Positions 24,206 through 31,941 of a DNA stretch of 40,971 nt are shown here, in pieces. How positions within the stretch are numbered: the first letter of the stretch is position 1; every line of letters begins with the position of its first letter. The stretch spans positions 1 to 40,971 of the forward strand of contig NZ_JAFLVR010000051.1 in NCBI RefSeq assembly GCF_017315985.1, read 5' to 3'. This DNA is from Candidatus Enterococcus murrayae. GTDB taxonomy: Bacteria; Bacillota; Bacilli; Lactobacillales; Enterococcaceae. The position numbers were made by a program, and so were the translations under genes. Under the pieces are notes generated by a model. It made no database searches and had not been told where the DNA came from. It saw only the letters and a list, made by a program, of their open reading frames with translations.

Positions 24206-24961
24206 TTAACTGTTTAAAAAAAGATGATTTATAGCGTTCATTTTCTCAAGTGCCGGCTTTATTCTTCTGCGAGAAATCGCACAGGAATGAATCATATCGA
24301 AATAGACGGCTCCTGCCGCGCGATCAATCTGAACAATGTTTTCCAAATTCACGACGTAAGAACGATGCGCCTTAAAGAAACGCTCGTCCAATTTCTCGAT
24401 CTCCCCAAGAGTGGCATAAAAATTAACTAACCGAGATTTACAAATAAGACGGATCTTATGAGAAATATCAGTGGTCTCAAAGTAAAGAATATCCGAAAAG
24501 GGTACCTGGAAATTACTGTGCTGATTGCTAAAAAGAAACATCTCTTCCTTTTTCTCAGTCGCTTTAGTATCCAAAAGATTTTCGAAGCAATCAATTAAAT
24601 GCTGCTTAATTTCGTCTATTGGACTGTCTTTAGCAATAAAATCATAGGCGGAAACTTTATAAGCATAAGTAATTGGTGCAAATTCTGAATGGGTCGTGAT
24701 AAAAGCAATGACGCCATGAGGATCCATTTTCCGAATCTGACTAGCAATCTCTAATCCCATCTTCTTTTCGCCGTTAATCTCAATATCCAGAAAATAAATA
24801 TTTTGATCAACCGTTTCTTTCACCTTTTTTAACAAGCTATCTGGTCTATCAGTAGTAACAATCGACTTTGCTGACCAACGTTTTTCTAGCAAGATTTCTC
24901 GAATAACCAGCTCCAAACGCTGTTGGTGTAAAATGTCATCCTCTAATAAAAAAATATTCAT
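24206..24961 (-). CDS. AgrA/FsrA-type LytTR response regulator
   Basis: 251 residues. The receiver domain (about 1-125) has acidic residues EDD near position 7-9 and the phospho-acceptor Asp59 in FLDIEI; Thr is present in FITTHSE and Lys in FIAKDSP. The LytTR DNA-binding domain (about 145-245) reads FFKAHRSYVVNLENIVQI and ISRRRIKP. It should be phosphorylated by the AgrC-like kinase and bind paired direct repeats. The start overlaps the stop of the kinase gene by 4 bases (ATGA). Last gene of the minus-strand operon. Confidence 0.92.
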   Translation of the reverse strand: MNIFLLEDDILHQQRLELVIREILLEKRWSAKSIVTTDRPDSLLKKVKETVDQNIYFLDIEINGEKKMGLEIASQIRKMDPHGVIAFITTHSEFAPITYAYKVSAYDFIAKDSPIDEIKQHLIDCFENLLDTKATEKKEEMFLFSNQHSNFQVPFSDILYFETTDISHKIRLICKSRLVNFYATLGEIEKLDERFFKAHRSYVVNLENIVQIDRAAGAVYFDMIHSCAISRRRIKPALEKMNAINHLFLNS

Positions 24962-26292
24962 CTTGGAAGATCCTCCTTGATCATCAAAATTTGTCGAAAT
25001 ATGCCATCCTGATACTCTGTTTGTAACGAGAGATTGGTGTAGTTCTGAAGAATTGATTGGACAGTCGCTAAACCAAAACCTCGATTTTTCCCTTTTGTGG
25101 AGTAATCCTTATTGAAAATCTTGACGATATCAATGGATTCATCTGAACAAGAATTTTCAATCGTAAGTTGGATTTCTCGATTTTCCTCGTTTTTCAAAAA
25201 AACAATCGTCATAAAGGGACTGGCTGCTTTTTCAGCTGCCTCGATCGCATTATCCAACAAGATGGAAACCACCCGTACATAATCCAAAATCTCAATAGGC
25301 TCCTCTTGAATAATATCGTCAATCTCGAGATGGACCGAAATGTTTTTCTGAAAGGCCTGAATGATATGAGTCGAAAAAATTCCTTTTATCGGCAGAGTTT
25401 TTAGGTTGTTCAATTTTGCTAACGCGAAATGTTCATCGTCTAATACAATGCCTTCCGTAGTCAATACTCGCTTATACGTATCCTCAATGACCGTTAAATC
25501 CTTTGTTTTGATACTCTCATTTAAACTGATCAACACATTATGATAATCGTGCCGAAACCCTCGCAATTCCTCATACATCGTTTCGATTTGCTGGACATAA
25601 GAAGTAAGGTCAGCTAACTGGCTGTCCTTTAATCGTTGGATACGTTGTTTGTCGAGCTGCCGAGTTTTGATGTTCAAATAGATGATTAATAGGATGATCA
25701 CAAGGATAAAAACAACGATCAGATATTTGCGAATAGGGTTTTCGTCTTTTAGTAAATAGCGTTCAATCCAATAGTTCCCAAATTGAATAATGCAGCAGAG
25801 CGTCAATAAGATATTAATGATCAAAAGAAAAATCTGATTCCAATTGTCTTGATATTTTTCTAGAAACGAAACACTAGGTCTAATCAGTCGCAATAAAATC
25901 AAATTACATACAATTGAAAAGATCGGTGATACTATCATGTTGATTAAATACATATATTGATCAAACACGTCTTCTCCGATGAGAAAAAGGATTGACGAGT
26001 TCATAAAGTAAGCAAAAACAACATAGGAGAAGGTCGTATATATTCCGAAAAACCATATCAAGTTAGTCGAGTAGTCTCCATGTAGTTTTTTACCGATGAT
26101 TAAAAAATAAATTATAATTACCAAAAAAATCCAGTAATTAAAAAAGAGATAGACCACAATTGAAATTACTGGAAGAATTACCATCATCCTAAAAGGGATT
26201 TTTTTAGTTGTTAGCTTAGAATAGAGAAATAGCTGGCAAGCATTTTCTATGCACATTGCAATGAACAACGTAAAAAATGATACGCTATCCAT
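24958..26292 (-). CDS. AgrC/FsrC-type peptide-sensing histidine kinase
   Basis: 444 residues. About six to seven membrane helices (1-210) form the peptide sensor. A cytoplasmic GHKL kinase follows: phosphorylated His in GFRHDYHNVLISL, N box SILLDNAIEAAEKA, G box GKNRGFGLATVQ. The start overlaps the end of agrD by 8 bases and the end overlaps agrA. It should be activated by the cyclic peptide made from the AgrD-like precursor. Confidence 0.92.
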   Translation of the reverse strand: MDSVSFFTLFIAMCIENACQLFLYSKLTTKKIPFRMMVILPVISIVVYLFFNYWIFLVIIIYFLIIGKKLHGDYSTNLIWFFGIYTTFSYVVFAYFMNSSILFLIGEDVFDQYMYLINMIVSPIFSIVCNLILLRLIRPSVSFLEKYQDNWNQIFLLIINILLTLCCIIQFGNYWIERYLLKDENPIRKYLIVVFILVIILLIIYLNIKTRQLDKQRIQRLKDSQLADLTSYVQQIETMYEELRGFRHDYHNVLISLNESIKTKDLTVIEDTYKRVLTTEGIVLDDEHFALAKLNNLKTLPIKGIFSTHIIQAFQKNISVHLEIDDIIQEEPIEILDYVRVVSILLDNAIEAAEKAASPFMTIVFLKNEENREIQLTIENSCSDESIDIVKIFNKDYSTKGKNRGFGLATVQSILQNYTNLSLQTEYQDGIFRQILMIKEDLPR

Positions 26293-26434
26293 TTCGAGTC
26301 ATTTTTTTTAGTTTGGGGTTTTTGGGTTCATACCCCCAGATTAAACACGGATAACTCAACAATACAACTGAAGCCGCAACAAGAATCTTCGAAATGTTTT
26401 GCAGTAAATTAGGGTTGGTTTTGATAGTTTTCAT
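26285..26434 (-). CDS. AgrD-type autoinducing-peptide precursor
   Basis: 49 residues, easily missed because of its size. It is read as MKTIKTNPNLLQNISKILVA (amphipathic leader), a hydrophobic stretch, then SYPCLIWGYEPKNPKLKKMT and a short end. The core CLIWG followed by YEPKNP has the same layout as the listerial AgrD (CFMFV followed by YEPKSP): Cys plus four residues, then an acidic-Pro tail cut by AgrB. The predicted product is a thiolactone between the Cys side chain and the carboxyl end of CLIWG, with an N-terminal tail of unknown length (SYP or longer). The ATG lies inside the end of agrB (26-base overlap) with AAAGGAG upstream. No Ser in place of Cys, unlike the E. faecalis FsrD lactone. 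Confidence 0.88.
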   Translation of the reverse strand: MKTIKTNPNLLQNISKILVAASVVLLSYPCLIWGYEPKNPKLKKMTRNG

Positions 26435-27017
26435 AGTTTTTATAGCTCCTTTTATTTAATTTATATAATAGTGGGTGAATCATAACGATTTCCACTAGTA
26501 AACCCGTAATTAGTAAAGTGCTTATTTGGCTACCTGCCAAGAATAGAGATACACAAATAATGGATACAGCAGTGATTAAAGCCAATATTTTCTTCCTTCT
26601 TCGTTCGCTTATGCTAACTAAAGGATTCTTTTCTGTGTCCGCTGGTGCATAGCGAAAGACGCACCACAAAATAATCAGAGACAGAACTAGTATCCAAAAA
26701 GCAGGAAATGTAAAATTTGTTTTTTGAAAAATTAAAGGGATGCCCACGAATGTAACTATCCCGAAAATAGAGCAGTTAAGAGAAGATTTTGCGTGCCATC
26801 CATTAGCGTGCCATCTCAAAAGAACGTAGGCCAAGTTCATAATAAAAGTTTCAAAAAGTAAACCTAATAAAAAGGAAATAAGGTAAACCTGAATGCTTTT
26901 GAAAATATTACTTAACAAGATTTCTAATGAGTATTGGACGTTTTCAAACTCTTCCTCAGTCATAAAATTTTGCGCTCGCAATTTATCTAATATAAATATT
27001 GTGAAGTTATGTGTCAT
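26409..27017 (-). CDS. AgrB-type peptide-processing protease
   Basis: 202 residues with about five or six membrane helices. The catalytic His and Cys are in the motif GWHAKSSLNC (His75 and Cys82, 7 apart as in staphylococcal AgrB). The conserved RYAPADTEKNP lies at about 126. It removes the C-terminal tail of AgrD and forms the thiolactone at the membrane. Its end contains the start of agrD. AGAGGTAG lies upstream of the ATG. Confidence 0.92.
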   Translation of the reverse strand: MTHNFTIFILDKLRAQNFMTEEEFENVQYSLEILLSNIFKSIQVYLISFLLGLLFETFIMNLAYVLLRWHANGWHAKSSLNCSIFGIVTFVGIPLIFQKTNFTFPAFWILVLSLIILWCVFRYAPADTEKNPLVSISERRRKKILALITAVSIICVSLFLAGSQISTLLITGLLVEIVMIHPLLYKLNKRSYKNYENYQNQP

Positions 27018-27108
27018 TCTTAGCTACCTCTTGTGATATAGTCCTCATTACTTTTTGATTGTAATCCATTTTGTGATTTACTACAATTCAAATCCCATTT
27101 ACAGATAG

Positions 27109-27471
27109 CTATAACGCTTCTTGTTCTGTAAATAAAATCTCCTTCAATGATTGCTTTAATGGGACATATTTTCTCCTTGAGAAGGGACAATTGTTATTAG
27201 AAGAATCATCTAAAAAGTAAACCCGTCGTTCGTATTTATTGATTTCGCGAATAGTTAACAGGTTAACGACAAAGGAGCGATGACAACGAAATAACCAGTT
27301 CTGATCTGCATCTTCGTAGTTGTTCAAATCCCCTGTACAATAATGCGTCCCTTTTTTAGTCACGAAACATAAAGAATGATCTTTTGTGTCATCTACTGTG
27401 ATATAGAGTAACTCTGTAGCTTGTATAATAATAGTTCCTGTTTTTGTTTCTAGAATAATCGGTGCTTTCAT
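27109..27471 (-). CDS. stand-alone LytTR DNA-binding protein
   Basis: 120 residues from ATG 27471, which has AAGGAGG upstream; the longer open frame to 27777 has no ribosome binding site and reads like non-coding sequence. The protein is only a LytTR domain: LLYITVDDTKDHSLCFVTKK, then LFRCHRSFVVNLLTIREI, and a basic C-terminal segment FSRRKYVPLKQSL. It lacks a receiver domain, so phosphorylation does not control it directly. It is 91 bases upstream of agrB in the same direction and probably leads the operon. A tandem LytTR site lies in its own promoter region. It may compete with or feed forward on AgrA. Confidence 0.85.
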   Translation of the reverse strand: MKAPIILETKTGTIIIQATELLYITVDDTKDHSLCFVTKKGTHYCTGDLNNYEDADQNWLFRCHRSFVVNLLTIREINKYERRVYFLDDSSNNNCPFSRRKYVPLKQSLKEILFTEQEAL

Positions 27472-27530
27472 ATGAAGAGACCTCCTTATCAATGATTTTA
27501 AAGAATTTCTTTCACTTTGATAAGGGGTAT

Positions 27531-27564
27531 GTCGTGAATGGTCGGAAATCAGTCGCGAACGGTC
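27531..27564 (-). promoter_or_regulatory. tandem LytTR-type site upstream of the Agr operon
   Basis: On the minus strand GACCGTTCGCGAC (27564-27552) and GACCATTCACGAC (27543-27531) form a direct repeat with a 21-base period, two helical turns. The cores ACCGTTCGC and ACCATTCAC match the known AgrA/LytTR half-site pattern (ACCGTTNAG-like) at most positions. The site lies 60-95 bases upstream of the LytTR protein start. The rest of the 27472-27830 intergenic region holds no gene. Confidence 0.7.
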
Positions 27565-27830
27565 ACGAATTATCCTCAAAGGCGCTCGAAATATATTATG
27601 GATGCTTGGAATTAGTCCGATTTTCAAAATTTGAGAAGTCCGAATGAAGAAAATTGAGTAAGCAAGGGGGTGAAAAGGCAGCTTATTTGTTGTACAATAG
27701 CTGTTGTAATTAGTTATTTTATATAGTTGAAAGAATTGAAAGGTTTGGATTATTGATTTAGTTAAATCGATAAACATTCAACTGCTGCTATTCCGCTAAT
27801 TAAGTCTATAATAAAAACAGGAGTTATTTT

Positions 27831-29021
27831 ATGAAAAAATATTCAGGCCTATGCTTATTTACTGCTACGATATCAGCGCTCAGCTGTATGACCTTGGCGA
27901 CCACAGAGCTTGCGAATGCTGAGGAAAATGTGCGTTCGACAATACAGACAGAGACAAGCACTGCAACCAGTTTGAGTACCGAAGAGAATACGGGTAAATT
28001 AATTAATTCAGAACAAACAACCAGCTCTGCCAATCTATCTGATGAGAATAATCAGCAGGGTAAGGCGGCATCAACATCAAATGAACTTGAAGAAACGAAA
28101 GCTGCACAAGCCGGTTTTTCCCAACAACAATTTGAACAGATTATGACTATTCCTAAATTAGCCGCTGCGGATCTACCTCCAATGCCGCGAGCAACAGGTC
28201 AGCAAAATTCTGTTGTCTCTAAAGCAAGAGAGCAGATTGGCAAGCCGTATGCCTGGGGGGCTTCGGGTCCTAACGCATTTGATTGCGGCGGGTTGGTCAA
28301 GTATGTTTATAAGCAGGCTGTGAATGTTGACCTGCCGATGGGGACGATTAATCAGGAGAAGTACGGGACAGAAGCAAGTATGAGTGATCTGCAGTCAGGA
28401 GATCTGCTTTTTTATGGCAATCGCGGCGCGACCTATCATGTGGGAATTTATATCGGCAATAATCAAATGATTCATTCACCGCAACCAGGACAAACGGTTA
28501 CGGCGGTTGATATTAAATATTTTTATCCCAACTTTGCCAGAAGAATTCTAAAATCTGCTGGTACTGATCCCAATGTTTATCCTTCGACAGACGGGCAGGC
28601 TTCAAACGAACGCTTTATTTTTAGAATGTATAACAAAAATGATGGTCAGCATCATTATACGCAGTTAACCGGTGAAGCGGTCAATTTGATGAATGTTGGA
28701 TGGAATTATGAAGGTGTCGGTTGGGTTTCACCTGCAACAGGTGCTTCTGTTTACAGAATGTATAATCCTAACAACGGCAGACACCACTATACTCCCCATG
28801 CTTATGAAAAGGATAATTTAGTAAAAGTGGGCTGGAAGTATGAAGGTGTTTCCTGGTATACAGGTGGAACAGTTCCTGTTTATCGTTTATATAATCCCCA
28901 TGCGGCACCAAGAGAGGACAGCCATCATTATACGCCATTCGCTTACGAACGCGACAGCTTGGTCAAGGCTGGTTGGAAATCTGAAGGTACCGCGTGGTAT
29001 GCAACAAGAGTGTTAAGCTAA
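27831..29021 (+). CDS. secreted NlpC/P60 endopeptidase with DUF5648-type repeats
   Basis: 396 residues. Signal peptide 1-30 (ends ANA); Ser/Thr/Gln-rich linker about 31-125. An NlpC/P60 domain follows (about 127-242) with catalytic Cys152 in NAFDCGG, His203 in YHVGIY and a third polar residue His215. Then come three C-terminal repeats (about 262-300, 307-344 and 350-391). Each has the form YRMYNPNNGRHHYTPHAYE...VGWKYEGV, a DUF5648-type wall-associated repeat. It should cut peptide stems of peptidoglycan. It is divergent from the LytTR/Agr operon, so the two share the 27472-27830 region, which suggests quorum control. ACAGGAG lies upstream of the ATG. Confidence 0.9.
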   Translation: MKKYSGLCLFTATISALSCMTLATTELANAEENVRSTIQTETSTATSLSTEENTGKLINSEQTTSSANLSDENNQQGKAASTSNELEETKAAQAGFSQQQFEQIMTIPKLAAADLPPMPRATGQQNSVVSKAREQIGKPYAWGASGPNAFDCGGLVKYVYKQAVNVDLPMGTINQEKYGTEASMSDLQSGDLLFYGNRGATYHVGIYIGNNQMIHSPQPGQTVTAVDIKYFYPNFARRILKSAGTDPNVYPSTDGQASNERFIFRMYNKNDGQHHYTQLTGEAVNLMNVGWNYEGVGWVSPATGASVYRMYNPNNGRHHYTPHAYEKDNLVKVGWKYEGVSWYTGGTVPVYRLYNPHAAPREDSHHYTPFAYERDSLVKAGWKSEGTAWYATRVLS

Positions 29022-29035
29022 CTCAATTTATCAAG

Positions 29036-29067
29036 CGTCTGCGATGACGAAATCGCAGACGTTTTTT
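29036..29067 (+). terminator. strong Rho-independent terminator
   Basis: CGTCTGCGAT (29036-29045) pairs perfectly with ATCGCAGACG (29052-29061), followed by T6. Confidence 0.9.
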
Positions 29068-29119
29068 CGTTTATCTACCAACTTTTTAAGAAATGAATAA
29101 AAAAACTAGCGAAATATAG

Positions 29120-29151
29120 CGCGTTCAGGACTAAAAAACGACCGTTTAGGA
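29120..29151 (+). promoter_or_regulatory. tandem LytTR-type site upstream of the 29239 gene
   Basis: CGTTCAGGA (29122-29130) and CGTTTAGGA (29143-29151) are direct repeats with a 21-base period. The second, ACCGTTTAG (29141-29149), fits the AgrA/LytTR half-site pattern fully; the first, CGCGTTCAG, fits at seven of nine positions. A -10 TATAGT lies at 29182-29187, which places the site about 40-70 bases before the start of transcription, where AgrA-type activators bind. Confidence 0.7.
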
Positions 29152-29238
29152 TAGTTTGGCTGCTTTTGCTGAAAATTACTCTATAGTTAAGTTATAGAAA
29201 AGAGTGTTCAGAATGAAAGTGAGGGAGCCAGCGGAATA

Positions 29239-29670
29239 ATGAAATTTGTAGAACAGTTTGATGCTTGGGTATATCAAACATGGAAGAAATTCAAAGGCTT
29301 GACGGAAAAGCAGCAGCAATTCACCTATTGTTTGCTGATCCTTCTCGCTTTCTTTTTAATCAGCCTAATCAATGAACAGGCTGACAACAATGCGATGTGG
29401 CTGGATGGAAGCTGGAAAGGTCCATCTGATGTTTATTTGATTAAGAGCAAAAAAGACGAGTGTGAATACTGGGATATTAAGCAAAACGACTTTTTCTTGA
29501 TGGAAAATGCCCAAATCGCTGTGAACTCATCAAAACGAAACATTGTACTAACAAAAAATAGCGGTAATACGGAATACCACATCATCAAATTAGATAGAAA
29601 ACGAATAATATTGCAGATTTTTAACAATCAAAAGAAAATAAAAGAGCTGGGATTAGAGAGGATAAAGTAA
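29239..29670 (+). CDS. small membrane protein of unknown function, likely LytTR-controlled
   Basis: 143 residues. A short amphipathic N terminus is followed by one membrane helix (about 29-45, FTYCLLILLAFFLISLI). An extra-membrane domain with alternating polar strands makes up the rest (about 50-140). I do not recognise a family; there is no signal peptidase site. GTGAGGGAGCC lies upstream of the ATG. The tandem 21-base LytTR site at 29120 and its place beside the Agr locus make it a probable quorum-controlled gene. Confidence 0.7.
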   Translation: MKFVEQFDAWVYQTWKKFKGLTEKQQQFTYCLLILLAFFLISLINEQADNNAMWLDGSWKGPSDVYLIKSKKDECEYWDIKQNDFFLMENAQIAVNSSKRNIVLTKNSGNTEYHIIKLDRKRIILQIFNNQKKIKELGLERIK

Positions 29671-29757
29671 TTTTTCAATAGTAGTAAATAGACTTGTGAT
29701 ATAAAAAATCACTGAATCCTCAACTTTGAAGGTCTCAGTGATTAAATGAATATATGG

Positions 29758-29790
29758 GTACATTTCTTATTAAGGAATGTACTTTTTTTG
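29758..29790 (+). terminator. Rho-independent terminator
   Basis: GTACATTTCTT (29758-29768) pairs with AAGGAATGTAC (29772-29782) with one wobble, followed by T7. It ends the 29239 transcript. A hairpin AATCACTGA/TCAGTGATT (about 29706-29744) lies just before it. Confidence 0.8.
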
Positions 29791-29908
29791 TTTTTTAGCG
29801 CTAGTGTTTTAGATTTGTTCAGGGAGTGAGCACCGCAAAGTGCGCCTTCTAGTAAAAGAAACGCACTTTGTAAACTATAATGTAGTTTTATTTCTTATCA
29901 TACCGCAT

Positions 29909-30715
29909 TTAGTTTGTAGTTGGGACAGGGTCATTACTTCTAACTATGGAGATTCTTTTATTGAAGGTCTCAAAAGTTTCATAATCGATTTTTGAATCAG
30001 TGATTAAAAGGTTCACTTCATCCATTTTACAAAATGTTGAGCTTGAATCTTTAAGGAACTTTGTGCTATCAATTAGCGCAATTGTTTGTTTAGAATTTAG
30101 AACATTCAAGCGTTTATGCTTTACTTCCATAAAATTAAATTCAGAAAAACCATTATCAATCGAAACACCTGATGCAGAAAAGAAATATTTATCGATGTTG
30201 AAAGAAGTAGAGATATTGATGTCAAACTCATCGTAAACGGTATTTGAATTCAATTTAACTAGGCCTCCAATGATAATCACTGATATCGAAGGGTTTTGTT
30301 TTAGTACAGCCGCAGTCGATAAACCGTTAGTAATAACTGTCAAACGTTTATCCAATTTAGACAATAAACTAGCAAATTCAAAACAAGTTGAACTGGAATC
30401 AAGAAGTATCGTTTCACCTTCAACAATATAATCAATCGCTTTTTCAGCAATTTCTTTTTTTCGATCTCTATTTGAGAAAATCCTCTCGTTATATCCCAAA
30501 ATCATTTCTGATAACGAAGCTTGGTTTTCTTTCTCTTTGTAGGTAACTCCACCATGAACTCTATGAAGGTCATCATATTTCTTTGCCAGCTTATCAATAT
30601 CGCTTCTTATCGTTGGCCTGGAAACTTTTAACTCCTCAGCAAGTTGATTAACATAGACAACCCCCTTAAGAATTGCTTGATTACGAATAAAATCTTCTCT
30701 TTCAGTAGCTAACAT
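29909..30715 (-). CDS. DeoR-family repressor of the sugar operon
   Basis: 268 residues from ATG 30715; ATG 30721 is in frame but only 3 bases after AAGGAG. The N-terminal DeoR helix-turn-helix reads YVNQLAEELKVSRPTIRSDIDKL, then HRVHGGVTY. The C-terminal sugar-phosphate sensor (DeoRC) has the SIS-like motifs TILLDSSSTCFEFA, VITNGLS and a late SVIIIGGLV. Such proteins repress a divergent catabolic operon and are released by a phosphosugar. The operon here starts at 31034. Confidence 0.92.
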   Translation of the reverse strand: MLATEREDFIRNQAILKGVVYVNQLAEELKVSRPTIRSDIDKLAKKYDDLHRVHGGVTYKEKENQASLSEMILGYNERIFSNRDRKKEIAEKAIDYIVEGETILLDSSSTCFEFASLLSKLDKRLTVITNGLSTAAVLKQNPSISVIIIGGLVKLNSNTVYDEFDINISTSFNIDKYFFSASGVSIDNGFSEFNFMEVKHKRLNVLNSKQTIALIDSTKFLKDSSSTFCKMDEVNLLITDSKIDYETFETFNKRISIVRSNDPVPTTN

Positions 30716-30765
30716 ACGCATCTTCTCCTTACAGTCAGTATATATGATTTCCGTTTAAAAAAAAA

Positions 30766-30817
30766 GATAAAAGAAAAAAACAAAAGGAAACTGTATGATA
30801 AAAGAAATATTTTTATC
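30766..30817. promoter_or_regulatory. candidate DeoR operators
   Basis: GATAAAAGAAA occurs at 30766-30776 and again at 30797-30807, 31 bases apart (three helical turns). The second copy also forms an inverted repeat GATAAAA/TTTTATC (30797-30803 and 30811-30817). The low complexity of the region limits confidence. Confidence 0.4.
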
Positions 30818-30947
30818 GTTTTTTTTCTTTTTTGCGTAAGTAGTAATCTCATTTAGCGTATGACTTAATCATGCTTATACTATTCTGTTAAGTAGAATTA
30901 GGACGTAATAACTAGAGAAATAGTTGCTTTTATTTACAAATTTCTTG

Positions 30948-30976
30948 TTGACTTATTCAATATGCGAAGGTATATT
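30948..30976 (+). promoter_or_regulatory. promoter of the sugar operon
   Basis: TTGACT (30948-30953), a 17-base spacer and TATATT (30971-30976). It is the best promoter in the gap and lies 58 bases before the aldolase start. Confidence 0.75.
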
Positions 30977-31033
30977 TAGGGTGCAATAGAAAATAAAAGC
31001 AAAAAAAAGAAAAATAAAGAAAGAGGTATTCAA

Positions 31034-31906
31034 ATGTTAATCACAGGAAAACAAATGTTAGACGTAGCAAAAGCGAATCATTTTGCAGTCCCAGCCTTCA
31101 ATGCAGGATCAGGACAGTTATTATCTGCAGTTATGGAAGCATGCGAAGAGGCCGATTCACCGTTTATGATGGCGATCCATCCCAAAGAACTTGAATTTCT
31201 TCGTGATAGCTTTGTCAGTCAAGTAATTTACGAAGCAAATCACACGAAGATTCCAGTCGCTATTCATCTAGATCATGGCGCTACATTCGATCAAGTGATT
31301 CATGCTATTCAATTAGGTTTTACTTCAGTAATGATTGATAGTTCGCATTTACCTTTTGAAGAAAATATTGCGGTCACTCAAAAAGTTGTAGAGGCAGCCC
31401 ACGCAGTCGGTGTTTCAGTTGAGGCGGAATTAGGGACAATTGGAGACACAGGAAATACCGTTGAAGGCGGGGTAACAGAAGTCACATATACAGATCCTGC
31501 TAAAGCTAAAGAGTTCGTAGAGCGCACAGGGATTGATTCTCTAGCAATTGCAATTGGAACTGCTCATGGTATTTATCCTAAAGACGTAAAACCAAAATTG
31601 CGGTTAGATATTTTGGATGAAATCACCAAAGTTGTTGATATTCCGTTGGTTTTGCATGGTGGATCAAGTAATCCAGATAAAGAAATTGGGGAGTCTGTAG
31701 AAATGGGAATCGCAAAAATCAACATTTCTTCTGATATCAAAATTTCCTTCACTGATAAATTACGAGAAATTTTGAACAATGGAAATATGGAGATACGTGA
31801 ACCGAATGTAATTTTTCCAGATTGTGTTGAAGAATCAAAGAAAACATCTCTGCACAAAATCAATTTATTCAAATCCAATAATAAATCAGATCTTTATTAC
31901 GAATAG
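31034..31906 (+). CDS. class II ketose-bisphosphate aldolase
   Basis: 290 residues. Zinc-binding and catalytic motifs are readable: AIHLDHGA (Asp80 and His81), VEAELGTIGDTGN (Glu cluster), GTAHGIYP and LVLHGGSS. The family splits fructose-1,6-, tagatose-1,6- or ketose-1-phosphates into dihydroxyacetone phosphate and an aldehyde. Sequence alone does not settle which. It is the first gene of the operon; in the same operon a fructose-type PTS should phosphorylate C1 of its sugar, and TIM would use the triose product. AAAGAGGTATT lies upstream of the ATG. Confidence 0.9.
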   Translation: MLITGKQMLDVAKANHFAVPAFNAGSGQLLSAVMEACEEADSPFMMAIHPKELEFLRDSFVSQVIYEANHTKIPVAIHLDHGATFDQVIHAIQLGFTSVMIDSSHLPFEENIAVTQKVVEAAHAVGVSVEAELGTIGDTGNTVEGGVTEVTYTDPAKAKEFVERTGIDSLAIAIGTAHGIYPKDVKPKLRLDILDEITKVVDIPLVLHGGSSNPDKEIGESVEMGIAKINISSDIKISFTDKLREILNNGNMEIREPNVIFPDCVEESKKTSLHKINLFKSNNKSDLYYE

Positions 31907-31941
31907 TCTCTAATCGATGGACTAGCTAGGAGGAGAACGAA

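Larger units (their letters stand above)
30716..31033. other. divergent promoter region of the sugar operon
   Basis: 318 bases with no gene. It holds GATAAAAGAAA direct repeats, a GATAAAA/TTTTATC dyad and a strong promoter for the plus-strand operon; these are listed separately. The rest is A/T tracts. Confidence 0.5.

Noticed and set aside
27472-27777. Upstream extension of the stand-alone LytTR protein to a 222-residue product
   Set aside because: The extra 102 residues have no ribosome binding site, read like random translation and cover the tandem LytTR site; ATG 27471 has AAGGAGG at proper distance.
29836-29870. Inverted repeat CAAAGTGCG/CGCACTTTG as a terminator of the deoR gene
   Set aside because: Arms are perfect but the spacer is 17 bases and no T tract follows on either strand; could be a remnant repeat, so no function is claimed.
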